In this document: positions 1-5,826 of the stretch, in pieces
How positions within the stretch are numbered: the first letter of the stretch is position 1
Layout of the letters: each line of letters opens with the position of its first letter
Origin: Pseudobdellovibrio sp.
GTDB lineage: Bacteria; Bdellovibrionota; Bdellovibrionia; Bdellovibrionales; Bdellovibrionaceae
DNA length: 7,624 bases
Assembly (NCBI GenBank): GCA_025449725.1
Contig: JANWIU010000053.1
Location: forward strand, 1-7,624
Direction: 5' to 3'
Position numbers and translations under genes: made by a program
The notes under the pieces: generated by a model
What the model was told of the DNA's origin: nothing
What the model saw: only the letters and a program-made list of their open reading frames with translations
Databases searched by the model: none

Positions 1-2
1 GC

Positions 3-260
3 CTACGCAAATTTGCCGACCATATCTAGAGACACAATGCGTTTCGCGTCGATGATAAGTTTTAAATAATTCGGAGAATTAATGACTGCCGAGGCAGAAA
101 AAATCGAGTAAGTATAAGGGCGAATTGAAAGCCGGGTTTGCGCCTTCTTTGCATGGTAAAAATCAGCCAAAAACAGGCGGTAATCCATATAGTCTGAAAG
201 CATTGGCATGGCGTGCGAAGTCTTTGAATTGTCTAATGTTTGATTTAACTGTGTTTCCAT
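3..260 (-). pseudogene. TIGR02147 family protein, N-terminal fragment ended by a premature stop
   Basis: The 85 readable residues match the N-terminal part of TIGR02147 proteins, a family of roughly 270-300 residues with many copies in Bdellovibrio and Fibrobacter. Recognisable pieces are DYMDYRLFLADFY (residues 23-35), a Tyr/Ser stretch at about 49-56, and SPNYLKLIIDAKR (62-74) followed by a KFA motif (83-85). Family members normally continue KFA-K-A-L; here a TAG (positions 3-5) stands where the Lys codon is expected, one base from AAG. The usually basic, glycine-containing segment before SPNYLKL is also degraded to SASAVI. The ATG at 258-260 is supported by a GAGG ribosome site 5 bases upstream. 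The downstream domain lies outside the window, so a frameshift, nonsense mutation or sequencing error cannot be told apart. Function in the family is poorly defined; DNA-binding-like regulation has been suggested. The family match is firm; pseudogene status is inferred. Confidence 0.7.
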
Positions 261-280
261 TTCAACCTCATTTTTGGTAC

Positions 281-318
281 AAAAAAAGCGCCTCTATTTT
301 GAGTCTTATATGAGGCGC
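281..318 (-). terminator. Rho-independent terminator of the proline-rich secreted protein gene
   Basis: Read on the minus strand, GCGCCTC (312-318) pairs perfectly with GAGGCGC (288-294) over a 17-nt AT-rich loop, and the stem is followed at once by seven T residues (281-287). It starts 40 bp after the stop codon at 358-360 and lies before the ATG of the TIGR02147 fragment. The two minus-strand genes are therefore probably separate transcription units. A second T run (342-349 as A on plus) lies nearer the stop codon but has no convincing stem. Confidence 0.8.
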
Positions 319-357
319 ACTCTTTGACAAACTATTTCGTAAAAAAAATTTGCGCGC

Positions 358-1335
358 TTACCGCACAACTAACGTTACATTTTCAACAGTCATGTCGCCG
401 GATGTGTACAACACCAGGCTGTCAGCACCGCTGCCGATCATCGGCTGACCACTCAACCAAAGATCTTGGCGCTGTGAATAGCCGCCTGTGAATTGCAGAT
501 TACCGGCATTAAAACCATTAATCAGTAAACTGACCGCCGCACTTCCGTATCTTGCAGTCGCTGTCACGATCACTTGCTGAATTCGCAACCCGCGGTAACG
601 GGAAAGATCAACCAGCGAAGTTAAATCAATTCGGTCGTTTCCAAATACAGATCGGTAAACCGGAATATCAACATTGCCGCCAGGTTGTTGGTAACCGCCG
701 CCTCTGACTTCTATGTCAATGGTATCTACGTAAACACTACCGCTGAGAACCAACATCACGTTTCGTGCTGACTGATCTAAAAGAACTCTGCTTTGCGGAT
801 AAAGAACTATGTTATTACTTGCATCCATTTGGGTTGCGACGATTCGCCCGTCGACCTGCAGTTGCGCAATAGTTCTGTAACCTGAAGAACGCACGTTTGC
901 TCTCACACTGACGATCTCTGCACCTGAATAGTTGTAACCAAGCCCTGCATAAGCGCGAAGATCGATGGTTTCATTAACGACTTGTCTATTTAAGTAAATG
1001 CGCTTCAGCTCTGTCCCGTAGCCAGGATTCGGCGGATAATTCGGAGGCGGCTGCGGAGGATAATAAGGAGGAGCCGGTGGCCGTGGAGGCAACGGTCTCG
1101 GTGGTAAAGGGCGCGGAGGCATCGGCGGCATTGGCCGTGGTGGCCGCGGTTGCAAACCCGGAGGCGGTCCATGGGGATGACCCGGATGCGGAGCTGGGCT
1201 CAACCCGCCACCAGAGCCCGGATAAGGATAAGGACGGCCTCCACCCCCCGGTGGGCCCGGAATCAAATGGGCGCTGGCCATCGAACTCATTGATATAACT
1301 AACAAAATAGCATTCGAAAAATTCTTAAACTGCAT
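358..1335 (-). CDS. Secreted protein with proline-rich linker and two similar beta-rich domains
   Basis: I do not recognise this 325-residue protein. Residues 1-22 form a Sec signal peptide with a likely type I cleavage after ASA (20-22). Residues 25-106 are extremely rich in Pro and Gly, with RPLPP-type repeats around 67-90. The rest is two similar segments, about 112-211 and 226-325. They share N-(E/D)-x-IDL near their start, a central V-x-(A/V)-x-(A/V)-R stretch, and an LVL...V(D/E)-x-(I/V)-x-(I/L)-x-VR ending. This looks like tandem duplication of an all-beta domain. The ATG at 1333-1335 is preceded by an AGGGGGA ribosome site (1341-1347) at 6-base spacing. The gene is monocistronic, ending at the terminator at 281-318, and is divergent from srkA. 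A periplasmic, outer-surface or exported role with the linker as a flexible or polyproline arm is inference. No catalytic motif is visible. Confidence 0.88.
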   Translation of the reverse strand: MQFKNFSNAILLVISMSSMASAHLIPGPPGGGGRPYPYPGSGGGLSPAPHPGHPHGPPPGLQPRPPRPMPPMPPRPLPPRPLPPRPPAPPYYPPQPPPNYPPNPGYGTELKRIYLNRQVVNETIDLRAYAGLGYNYSGAEIVSVRANVRSSGYRTIAQLQVDGRIVATQMDASNNIVLYPQSRVLLDQSARNVMLVLSGSVYVDTIDIEVRGGGYQQPGGNVDIPVYRSVFGNDRIDLTSLVDLSRYRGLRIQQVIVTATARYGSAAVSLLINGFNAGNLQFTGGYSQRQDLWLSGQPMIGSGADSLVLYTSGDMTVENVTLVVR

Positions 1336-1400
1336 TCATGTCCCCCTGCTGCAGATCATTTCTGTAAGTCGTCGGTAATCTTAAAAGCAACGGTTGTGCC

Positions 1401-1427
1401 TTTTTATTTTTTCAATTTCGGGGTCAA
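1401..1427 (-). promoter_or_regulatory. Possible promoter of the proline-rich secreted protein gene
   Basis: On the minus strand, TTGACC (1422-1427) is followed after 15 bases by TAAAAA (1401-1406). The -35 is five of six to the sigma-70 consensus, but the -10 is only four of six and the spacing is short. It lies in the 131-bp intergenic region shared with srkA and would leave a leader of about 60 nt. This is a weak pattern match only. Confidence 0.25.
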
Positions 1428-1430
1428 GCT

Positions 1431-1465
1431 GACATCAAACTGATGTTGTAGTACGTATTAACATC
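1431..1465. promoter_or_regulatory. Overlapping short dyads directly upstream of srkA, possible operator or core promoter
   Basis: Three related half-sites are present: GACATC (1431-1436), GATGTT (1442-1447) and AACATC (1460-1465). They give one dyad ACATCA-AAC-TGATGT (1432-1446) and a second GATGTT-12 nt-AACATC (1442-1465). A -10-like TATTAA (1456-1461) ends 5 bases before the srkA ATG, but no good -35 is present at normal spacing. There is no Shine-Dalgarno-like sequence anywhere before the start, and a TAG at 1449-1451 blocks any upstream in-frame start. Operator function is speculative. Confidence 0.3.
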
Positions 1466-1466
1466 T

Positions 1467-2417
1467 ATGAGTAACTCCAAAGGCTTTTATAATCTGGATC
1501 CGAATTTGATTTTGGATGTTGCTGAAAAACATGGCTTTCATGTTACCGGCGAAATGACCCAACTTAATTCTTACGAGAACCGCGTTTTTGATGTGAAGCT
1601 GACTTCAGGCGATTCCGTCATTTCAAAATTTTACCGCCCTGGCAGATGGAGCGCTGAAACTTTGTTAGACGAACACAGTTTTATTTCAGAATTAAAATCA
1701 GAACAAATCGGAGTCGCCTGTGCTTTAGATATTAATTCCGGAAACACCATCGGCGAAGCTGATGGAATTTACTATGCCTTCTTTGAAAAGGTACGCGGCC
1801 GTTTGCTGCAAGAAATTAATGAACCGCAATTTAAAAAACTGGGGCGTTGGCTGGCGCGGCTTCACAATGTGGGCTCTAGAAAAAGAGCATTAAACCGCGC
1901 GACGATCGGGCCCTCTAACGATGACAGATGGCCGTTGTTAGAAAAACTTCTTCGGCAAGTATCGCCGGAAGTCTCTGGCCGTTACGAAGTCGCTGCGCTA
2001 AAAATATTTGAAGCCTTGGATGACTCTTTACCCGATTATAACTTCATTCGCCTTCACGGCGACTTACACCGGGGAAACATTTTAGAAGATTCACAGCAGG
2101 AATTTATCATTGTGGATTTTGATGACATGATCAACGGGCCTGAAGTTCAAGACTTTTGGATGCTAATGCCCAGCGCTGATACCGACAGCCCGGAATTCAA
2201 CACTTTGATCAATGCCTACAGCGAACTTCGAGAGTTTCCCTATGAGCAACTGGAGCTGATTCCTCTGCTACGGGGTTATAGAATTATCAATTACGCAATT
2301 TGGATTATGACCCGGTGGGATGATCCCAGCTTTCCGAGATTATTCCCTGATTTTGGAAGTTATTCGTATTGGGCAGAAGAAACCGAAAACTTAGAAAAAA
2401 TCTCGTTTCAGTTCTAG
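1467..2417 (+). CDS. srkA: Stress response serine/threonine protein kinase SrkA (YihE family)
   Basis: This 316-residue protein follows Escherichia coli SrkA/YihE (328 residues) from end to end. SrkA is a cytoplasmic kinase of the APH/choline-kinase fold that protects cells against envelope and antibiotic stress. Landmarks are LNSYENRV (33-40, family signature), the ATP-binding Lys54 in SKFYRP (53-58), RWSAETLLDEH (60-70), the catalytic loop HGDLHRGN with Asp199 and Asn204, the metal-binding VDFDD with Asp217, NGPEVQDFWML (223-233), and the C-terminal RWDDPSFP (283-290) with YW (301-302). All expected active-site residues are present, so it should be functional. The N-terminus aligns within a few residues of E. 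coli SrkA, supporting the ATG at 1467 although no ribosome site precedes it. It stands alone, without dsbA, which follows srkA in enterobacteria. It converges with the lipoprotein operon with 6 bp between stop codons. Confidence 0.93.
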   Translation: MSNSKGFYNLDPNLILDVAEKHGFHVTGEMTQLNSYENRVFDVKLTSGDSVISKFYRPGRWSAETLLDEHSFISELKSEQIGVACALDINSGNTIGEADGIYYAFFEKVRGRLLQEINEPQFKKLGRWLARLHNVGSRKRALNRATIGPSNDDRWPLLEKLLRQVSPEVSGRYEVAALKIFEALDDSLPDYNFIRLHGDLHRGNILEDSQQEFIIVDFDDMINGPEVQDFWMLMPSADTDSPEFNTLINAYSELREFPYEQLELIPLLRGYRIINYAIWIMTRWDDPSFPRLFPDFGSYSYWAEETENLEKISFQF

Positions 2418-2423
2418 TAAGAA

Positions 2424-2440
2424 TTAATCTTCAAGATTAA
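2424..2440. repeat. Perfect AT-rich palindrome at the convergent gene junction
   Basis: TTAATCTT (2424-2431), one central C, then AAGATTAA (2433-2440). It covers the TAA stop of the last lipoprotein gene and starts 6 bp after the srkA stop. As RNA it could form a short weak stem in both directions. No U tract follows on either side, so a terminator is not established. It is the only dyad I see where two convergent transcripts meet. Confidence 0.35.
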
Positions 2441-3326
2441 GCTCGCGCTGAGAGCCCACGCCGTTTTTTAATTTCAATAAATCGCCAAAAACGCTTCTGA
2501 CTTTTTTCGGAATGTCAGAACCGGGTTTTGTAGAACATATGAAAGAGTTCAGATAACCTTCTTCGGCAACTAAGATCACTCTTGTGACAACAGACTTTTC
2601 ATCATCCGCAAGAGCTGAACTCAATTTCAAAACTCGGTAGTCTTCAGAATGTGACACTTCTTCTGAACTCGAATTTAAATAACAATATTCATTCGCTGGA
2701 TCAGTTCCTAAAGCTTTAATGGCATCCAAATTACCTTCGCGCACTTTACCTGCAACGATATACAGCGCATCCACTTTTCTTCGTGTCATCAGATCAGCCA
2801 ACTCTTTTTTTATCGTATAAGACTGCTGCTCAATTATGGAAGCTTCATCATCTTCACTTGAACTTAATAGAATATTGGTCTGGCCTGTTAGTTTCGTTAC
2901 GCGTCTACCGAGGCTGAGGTTTTCGGCTCTCATAGTCTCTAACGCATAAGGTGTTTTTTTGTTTTCAGAATTTACAGAGTTGCAGCCTTCAGGAGCTCCC
3001 TTAAGACCATGGATAGCTTTCAACACGTCATTAAATTTATTCTTTAAATTGTCAGCCAAGGTATTGAGAGCTGTCTTTTCTGCTGAAGTTAAATCATGAC
3101 CTTCGAATTCTTTAATTTTTTTATTTAAGTCTTCAACGATCTTTTGGCGGCCGGTAATAGCCGTCATGATTTCCCCGGTACAAGGAGGAAATTTTGTCGA
3201 GTCTAATTTTTTTACCGGCATCGCCGCTTTAATCGACCGGGCCGTGTCACTGTTGCAGTTAACCAAAAAAACAAGTGACGCCAACAAACCTGCCATTAAA
3301 AATAAATTTTTAGATTGAGGCTTCAT
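2424..3326 (-). CDS. Putative lipoprotein, third member of a tandem paralogous family
   Basis: Function unknown. This 300-residue protein opens with MKP and a short hydrophobic signal (about 8-23) ending FLVNC, so Cys24 is the likely lipidated residue, although Asn at -1 is unusual for a lipobox. Four further cysteines lie at 49 (FPPC), 115 (PEGC), 215 (EYC) and 264 (FIC), positions nearly identical to both upstream paralogs. Shared motifs include ENLSLGRRV (135-143), LTGQTN (146-151, shared with the first paralog), ELADLM (175-180) and FGDLL (280-284). Residues 55-108 are charged and helical, possibly coiled coil. The ATG overlaps the preceding gene's TGA as ATGA, with an AGGAG ribosome site 8 bases upstream (3335-3339), implying translational coupling. 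It is last in the three-gene operon and has no clear terminator. Location in the envelope is inferred from the signal. Confidence 0.87.
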   Translation of the reverse strand: MKPQSKNLFLMAGLLASLVFLVNCNSDTARSIKAAMPVKKLDSTKFPPCTGEIMTAITGRQKIVEDLNKKIKEFEGHDLTSAEKTALNTLADNLKNKFNDVLKAIHGLKGAPEGCNSVNSENKKTPYALETMRAENLSLGRRVTKLTGQTNILLSSSEDDEASIIEQQSYTIKKELADLMTRRKVDALYIVAGKVREGNLDAIKALGTDPANEYCYLNSSSEEVSHSEDYRVLKLSSALADDEKSVVTRVILVAEEGYLNSFICSTKPGSDIPKKVRSVFGDLLKLKNGVGSQRELNLED

Positions 3327-4198
3327 TGCGGTGGCTCCTGTTTTACTAAGAGATTCCCAAAAGTATCAACCATTGCATCGTTGAGATCCGATCCATCCGG
3401 CAAAATACAACTTAACAGCAAACTTCGTTTGCCGGAAATCGAATTGGCAAAAAGCGATAAATCCTGAATGATTCTGGATGTATTATCCAAACGCGGAGTC
3501 ACATTCACAATCTCCAGAGTATCTTCCGAAGTAAAACCTTGGCCGTCTAAAGTTACAGAAACACAAATGGACTCAGAAGTTTTGCTTTTCAGAAACAAAA
3601 AGTCTCTGCCACCGTTAGCAACTTTACCGTGATGAATTATTCTTTTACCGTTGATAAAGGTTTCGTTTGAAAGAAATTCGGCCAATTCCGAAGAAGGTGT
3701 CAGCTTATCGCCGGCTTTCCATACAGGACGAGTGTTTTTTAAAATTTCGTTTTGCTTTTTGTCATTCGCTTCAGAGACTCTTTTGGCCAGAGCCAAATCT
3801 TCTGTTTTAATAACCGATAACTGGTATTTTATTTCAGCTTCATTTTCTTTGAAAGAGCAACCGGTTGCAGGAAAGCCTGCCACCTTTGAAGATCTCACTT
3901 TTGTCATAATCGCCGTGGATTTATTGTAAATTTCATCGATAAAAGTTTGCAGTTTCAACTTTTGCGCATCATCAAGCGGGCCAGCCAGTATTTCGCGGAT
4001 GGAGCCGAACAAAGTACTTCGCTGCTTCAGCAACTGCATGACTTCATCAGAACAGGACGGCAGCATGTTTTCTAACGCCAGCTTTTCTGCAAGTTTGGTT
4101 TTGGTATCGTCTTTAGCCTGGCTGCAGTTAACCAAAAAAATGCAAGAAGCCAACATTCCTGCTATTCCGATTTTTTTTAGCATAGAAGTTGGCTTCAT
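3323..4198 (-). CDS. Putative lipoprotein, second member of a tandem paralogous family
   Basis: Function unknown. This 291-residue protein begins MKPTS and has a hydrophobic signal (about 10-24) ending FLVNC, with Cys25 as the likely lipidated residue and Asn again at -1. The four conserved cysteines are 49 (LPSC), 114 (TGC), 212 (SIC) and 264 (LSC), suggesting two disulfides in an oxidising periplasm. Other family marks are EDLALAKRV (133-141), ELAEFLSN (171-178) and FGNLL (280-284), where Asn replaces the Asp of the other two. It is the most divergent of the three and lacks the LTGQ(S/T)N motif. Start: the MKP opening is common to all three paralogs. The ribosome site is weak (TAAG/GAG-like, in a 23-bp gap after the first gene), so it may rely on coupling. 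Its stop overlaps the next start as ATGA. Confidence 0.86.
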   Translation of the reverse strand: MKPTSMLKKIGIAGMLASCIFLVNCSQAKDDTKTKLAEKLALENMLPSCSDEVMQLLKQRSTLFGSIREILAGPLDDAQKLKLQTFIDEIYNKSTAIMTKVRSSKVAGFPATGCSFKENEAEIKYQLSVIKTEDLALAKRVSEANDKKQNEILKNTRPVWKAGDKLTPSSELAEFLSNETFINGKRIIHHGKVANGGRDFLFLKSKTSESICVSVTLDGQGFTSEDTLEIVNVTPRLDNTSRIIQDLSLFANSISGKRSLLLSCILPDGSDLNDAMVDTFGNLLVKQEPPQ

Positions 4199-4221
4199 AA
4201 CTTACTCTTACCTTAAATTTT

Positions 4222-5406
4222 TTAGTTACTTTGATTTAATCTTTGAACAAGCGCATTCAAAGCTTCAGCTTCTTGAACTTGTTGTGTCGTTACTTGTGGC
4301 GCTGGAGCCGGTGCTGGTTCTGGTGCAGGAGCTGGAGCCGGAGCAGGTTCCGTCGCAGGCGCTGGTGCTGGTGCCGGCTCTGTTGCAGGAGCCGGTGCTG
4401 GAGCTGGTTCCGTCGCAGGCGCTGGAGCCGGAGCTGGTTCCGCTGCAGGTGCAGGTGCTGGAGCCGGTTCTGGTGCAGGGGCCGGAGCAGGTGCAGGAGC
4501 CGGTGCCGCTGAAGGCAGAGCTAATAAATCTCCGAATGCCGCAGTTAATTCTTCGGCGTTATCTTTGTTTTGTGCTATTGCACATGAGAAACCTGCAACG
4601 CTACTAGCTGCACCTTCACCTTTGATTTCAAAGCTGATGTCGATCATTGATCTTTGAGAAGCTGCATCTACGCGAGCAGAAGAGATACTTAAAATCTTTG
4701 CTTTTGCATCTGCTGCAATTGTCGATTCAGAAGCTGAAGTCATAACACAAGATGTTTTATCTTTATTGGCTTTGATCGGTGCATAATTTTCTTTAGAAAG
4801 AATTTGGCCTTCAGAAACTGCTTTTTCTCCGTTGATCGCAGTTTTGTTCGACATTAATTCTGCCAACGCAGCTTTAATTATTCTTTCTTTACCGGCTTCT
4901 AACATGCGTGCAGCACGGTCTAAGATGGCGTTTGACTGACCAGTCAATTGAGAGACTTTACCTGCCAACTCACGGTCTTCAGTAATTATTTCTGCAACCA
5001 TAACTTTAACTTCACCTTGAGCTTGAGTTCCAACAATTTTGCAACCCTCAGCCGGTGCGCCGTTCGCGCCTAGTGAGCGAATCTTTTGAATTAAGTCAGA
5101 AGATTTTTCAGACAATGAATCCGTTTTTTCATTTAACTCAACTTTTTTATCATCAGATAATGCCGTCGCGCCCGCTACTGCTTGAGCGTCAACTACATCT
5201 TTAATTTCTTTAACTAGAGATTTGCGTGCTTCTCTTGCTGCAATTGCGGCTTCATTACAAGTAGGTAAAACAGCAGCTTGAGTGACTTTATTATTACCAC
5301 CACCATCTGCTTTAACTCCACGGCTTGGCGCCTTCTGACAGTTAATAATGATGAAGCTCGAAGCTAAAATACCGCACACGAGTGCCTTTGAAATCGTTGG
5401 TTTCAT
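4222..5406 (-). CDS. Putative lipoprotein with C-terminal Ala-Pro-Glu repeat tail, first member of a tandem paralogous family
   Basis: Function unknown; 394 residues from the ATG at 5404-5406. An upstream TTG at 5449-5451 would add 15 residues before the signal. The ATG is preferred because AGGAGA lies 6 bases upstream and the MKP opening matches both paralogs. The signal (about 6-22) ends IIINC with Cys23 as lipidation site. The conserved cysteines are 50 (LPTC), 122 (EGC), 220 (TSC) and 275 (FSC). Family motifs: EDRELAGKV (143-151), LTGQSN (154-159), LAELMSN (181-187) and FGDLL (291-295). Residues about 60-110 are helical and charged. Unlike its paralogs it continues with about 72 residues of Ala/Pro (299-370), with Glu every tenth residue (313, 323, 333, 343, 353, 363), then a Gln-rich helical end (371-394). 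The tail is probably an extended spacer holding the terminal helix away from the lipoprotein body; this is inferred. It leads the operon. Confidence 0.9.
   Translation of the reverse strand: MKPTISKALVCGILASSFIIINCQKAPSRGVKADGGGNNKVTQAAVLPTCNEAAIAAREARKSLVKEIKDVVDAQAVAGATALSDDKKVELNEKTDSLSEKSSDLIQKIRSLGANGAPAEGCKIVGTQAQGEVKVMVAEIITEDRELAGKVSQLTGQSNAILDRAARMLEAGKERIIKAALAELMSNKTAINGEKAVSEGQILSKENYAPIKANKDKTSCVMTSASESTIAADAKAKILSISSARVDAASQRSMIDISFEIKGEGAASSVAGFSCAIAQNKDNAEELTAAFGDLLALPSAAPAPAPAPAPAPEPAPAPAPAAEPAPAPAPATEPAPAPAPATEPAPAPAPATEPAPAPAPAPEPAPAPAPQVTTQQVQEAEALNALVQRLNQSN
4297..4512 (-). repeat. In-frame 30-bp tandem repeat encoding EPAPAPAPAx units
   Basis: This stretch encodes residues 299-370 of the first lipoprotein. 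Six Glu-Pro units recur with an exact ten-residue (30-bp) period, flanked by plain Ala-Pro. The copies have diverged at third positions, but some blocks are identical, for example the 20 bases at 4346-4365 and 4406-4425, exactly 60 bp apart. The unit is a multiple of three, so gain or loss of copies would change tail length without breaking the frame. The bias also creates long, spurious open frames on the plus strand. Confidence 0.9.
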
Positions 5407-5412
5407 AAAAAG

Positions 5413-5418
5413 TCTCCT
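5413..5418 (-). promoter_or_regulatory. Ribosome binding site deciding the start of the first lipoprotein
   Basis: AGGAGA on the minus strand lies 6 bases before the ATG at 5404-5406. No comparable site precedes the upstream in-frame TTG at 5449-5451, which follows an AT-rich tract. This fixes the protein start at MKPTIS, which matches the two paralogs. Confidence 0.85.
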
Positions 5419-5542
5419 ATTCAAGGGACTTTTATCCAAAAAAAAGGCCAAGACGATTTTTCAGCCCCAAATCGATTTTAGTAGAGATAGGAAAAATTTT
5501 TCACTAATTGTCTCACTTTAAGACAGTTCAAAGCCCAAAAAC

Positions 5543-5571
5543 CCTATACATGGATTAGACAACGTTTTCAA
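5543..5571 (-). promoter_or_regulatory. Candidate promoter of the lipoprotein operon
   Basis: On the minus strand TTGAAA (5566-5571, five of six to consensus) is followed after exactly 17 bases by TATAGG (5543-5548, four of six). Transcription would start near 5536, leaving a leader of about 130 nt. That leader holds a perfect AAATCGATTT palindrome (5469-5478), a GAAAAATTTTTC palindrome (5491-5502), a TGTCT-7 nt-AGACA dyad (5509-5525) and a run of eight T (5438-5445). No riboswitch or terminator is recognisable in the leader. The rest of the 5407-5672 gap shows only the divergent SRP RNA promoter region. Confidence 0.45.
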
Positions 5572-5655
5572 AATGCGCCTATCAAACACGTCTCGAATTT
5601 TTTGCTGTGAAATCACCGCATGACCCTGAGTGTTATTCACTGCTAGTTTTCACTC

Positions 5656-5661
5656 TATAAG
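5656..5661 (+). promoter_or_regulatory. Possible -10 element of the SRP RNA promoter
   Basis: TATAAG matches the sigma-70 -10 consensus at five of six positions. It would start transcription near 5668-5670, a few bases before the SRP RNA helix begins. No good -35 hexamer is seen at 17 bases; the closest, TTCACT (5636-5641), is 14 bases away. Two TTCACT copies (5636-5641 and 5649-5654) lie just upstream of it. Confidence 0.4.
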
Positions 5662-5672
5662 TTACACCATTT

Positions 5673-5775
5673 GAGGGCTGGGTCCCGTACGACTGACTTG
5701 CTATTGAATCCGCTAGGTCCGGAAGGAAGCAACGGTGTTTAGCGAGCTTTGCGATACGGGGTGCTCAGCCCCTTT
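5673..5775 (+). ncRNA. ffs: Signal recognition particle RNA (4.5S, small bacterial type)
   Basis: The near-universal SRP RNA core GGTCCGGAAGGAAGC, with its GGAA tetraloop and the Ffh-binding asymmetric loop, is at 5716-5730. The ends pair to close the hairpin: GGGCTG (5675-5680) with CAGCCC (5766-5771), and CCCGTA (5684-5689) with TACGGG (5755-5760). This gives a single rod of about 100 nt without an Alu domain, as in Escherichia coli 4.5S RNA. It binds Ffh and targets nascent membrane and secreted proteins to FtsY and the translocon. Its place just before dnaX and ybaB is a known bacterial gene order. The exact ends are estimated from the pairing. Confidence 0.95.
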
Positions 5776-5782
5776 TATTTTA
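5758..5782 (+). terminator. Likely terminator formed by the 3' end of the SRP RNA
   Basis: GGGG (5758-5761) can pair with CCCC (5769-5772) over a short loop, followed by TTTTATTTTA (5773-5782). The longer SRP RNA terminal helix ends at the same T tract and could serve equally. No separate strong promoter is visible between here and dnaX, so termination may be partial, with read-through feeding dnaX. Confidence 0.5.
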
Positions 5783-5812
5783 GTTGGTGCGCTTACAGCC
5801 CGACTTGTTTTT

Positions 5813-5818
5813 GAGGGG
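5813..5818 (+). promoter_or_regulatory. Ribosome binding site supporting the TTG start of dnaX
   Basis: GAGGGG lies 8 bases before the TTG at 5827-5829. The next in-frame ATG is codon 18, which would remove the invariant DnaX opening YQVIARKYRPQSF, so TTG is the start. Confidence 0.88.
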
Positions 5819-5826
5819 AAAATTTT

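Noticed and set aside
342..349. T run on the minus strand right after the proline-rich gene as its terminator
   Set aside because: No stable stem precedes it; the hairpin at 281-318 with its own T run is much better.
1077..1298. Plus-strand open frame over the proline-rich coding region
   Set aside because: It is antisense to the Pro/Gly-rich linker, whose high GC content removes stops; no ribosome site is seen.
4243..4512. A plus-strand Arg/Trp/Cys-rich open frame of 89 codons
   Set aside because: It is a composition artefact of the same 30-bp repeat read in another frame, with no ribosome site or natural-looking sequence.
4297..4512. Regular 30-bp periodicity as a possible CRISPR array
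   Set aside because: The repeats are contiguous without spacers, drift at third positions and encode a continuous reading frame.
3999..4607. A 202-residue plus-strand open frame across the lipoprotein genes
   Set aside because: Its Leu/Val/Glu/Pro/Gln repeats are the antisense reading of the Ala-Pro-Glu repeat, and it lies opposite two well-supported genes.
5449..5451. TTG as an earlier start for the first lipoprotein
   Set aside because: It has no ribosome site, would bury the signal peptide behind 15 residues, and the paralogs start at MKP.
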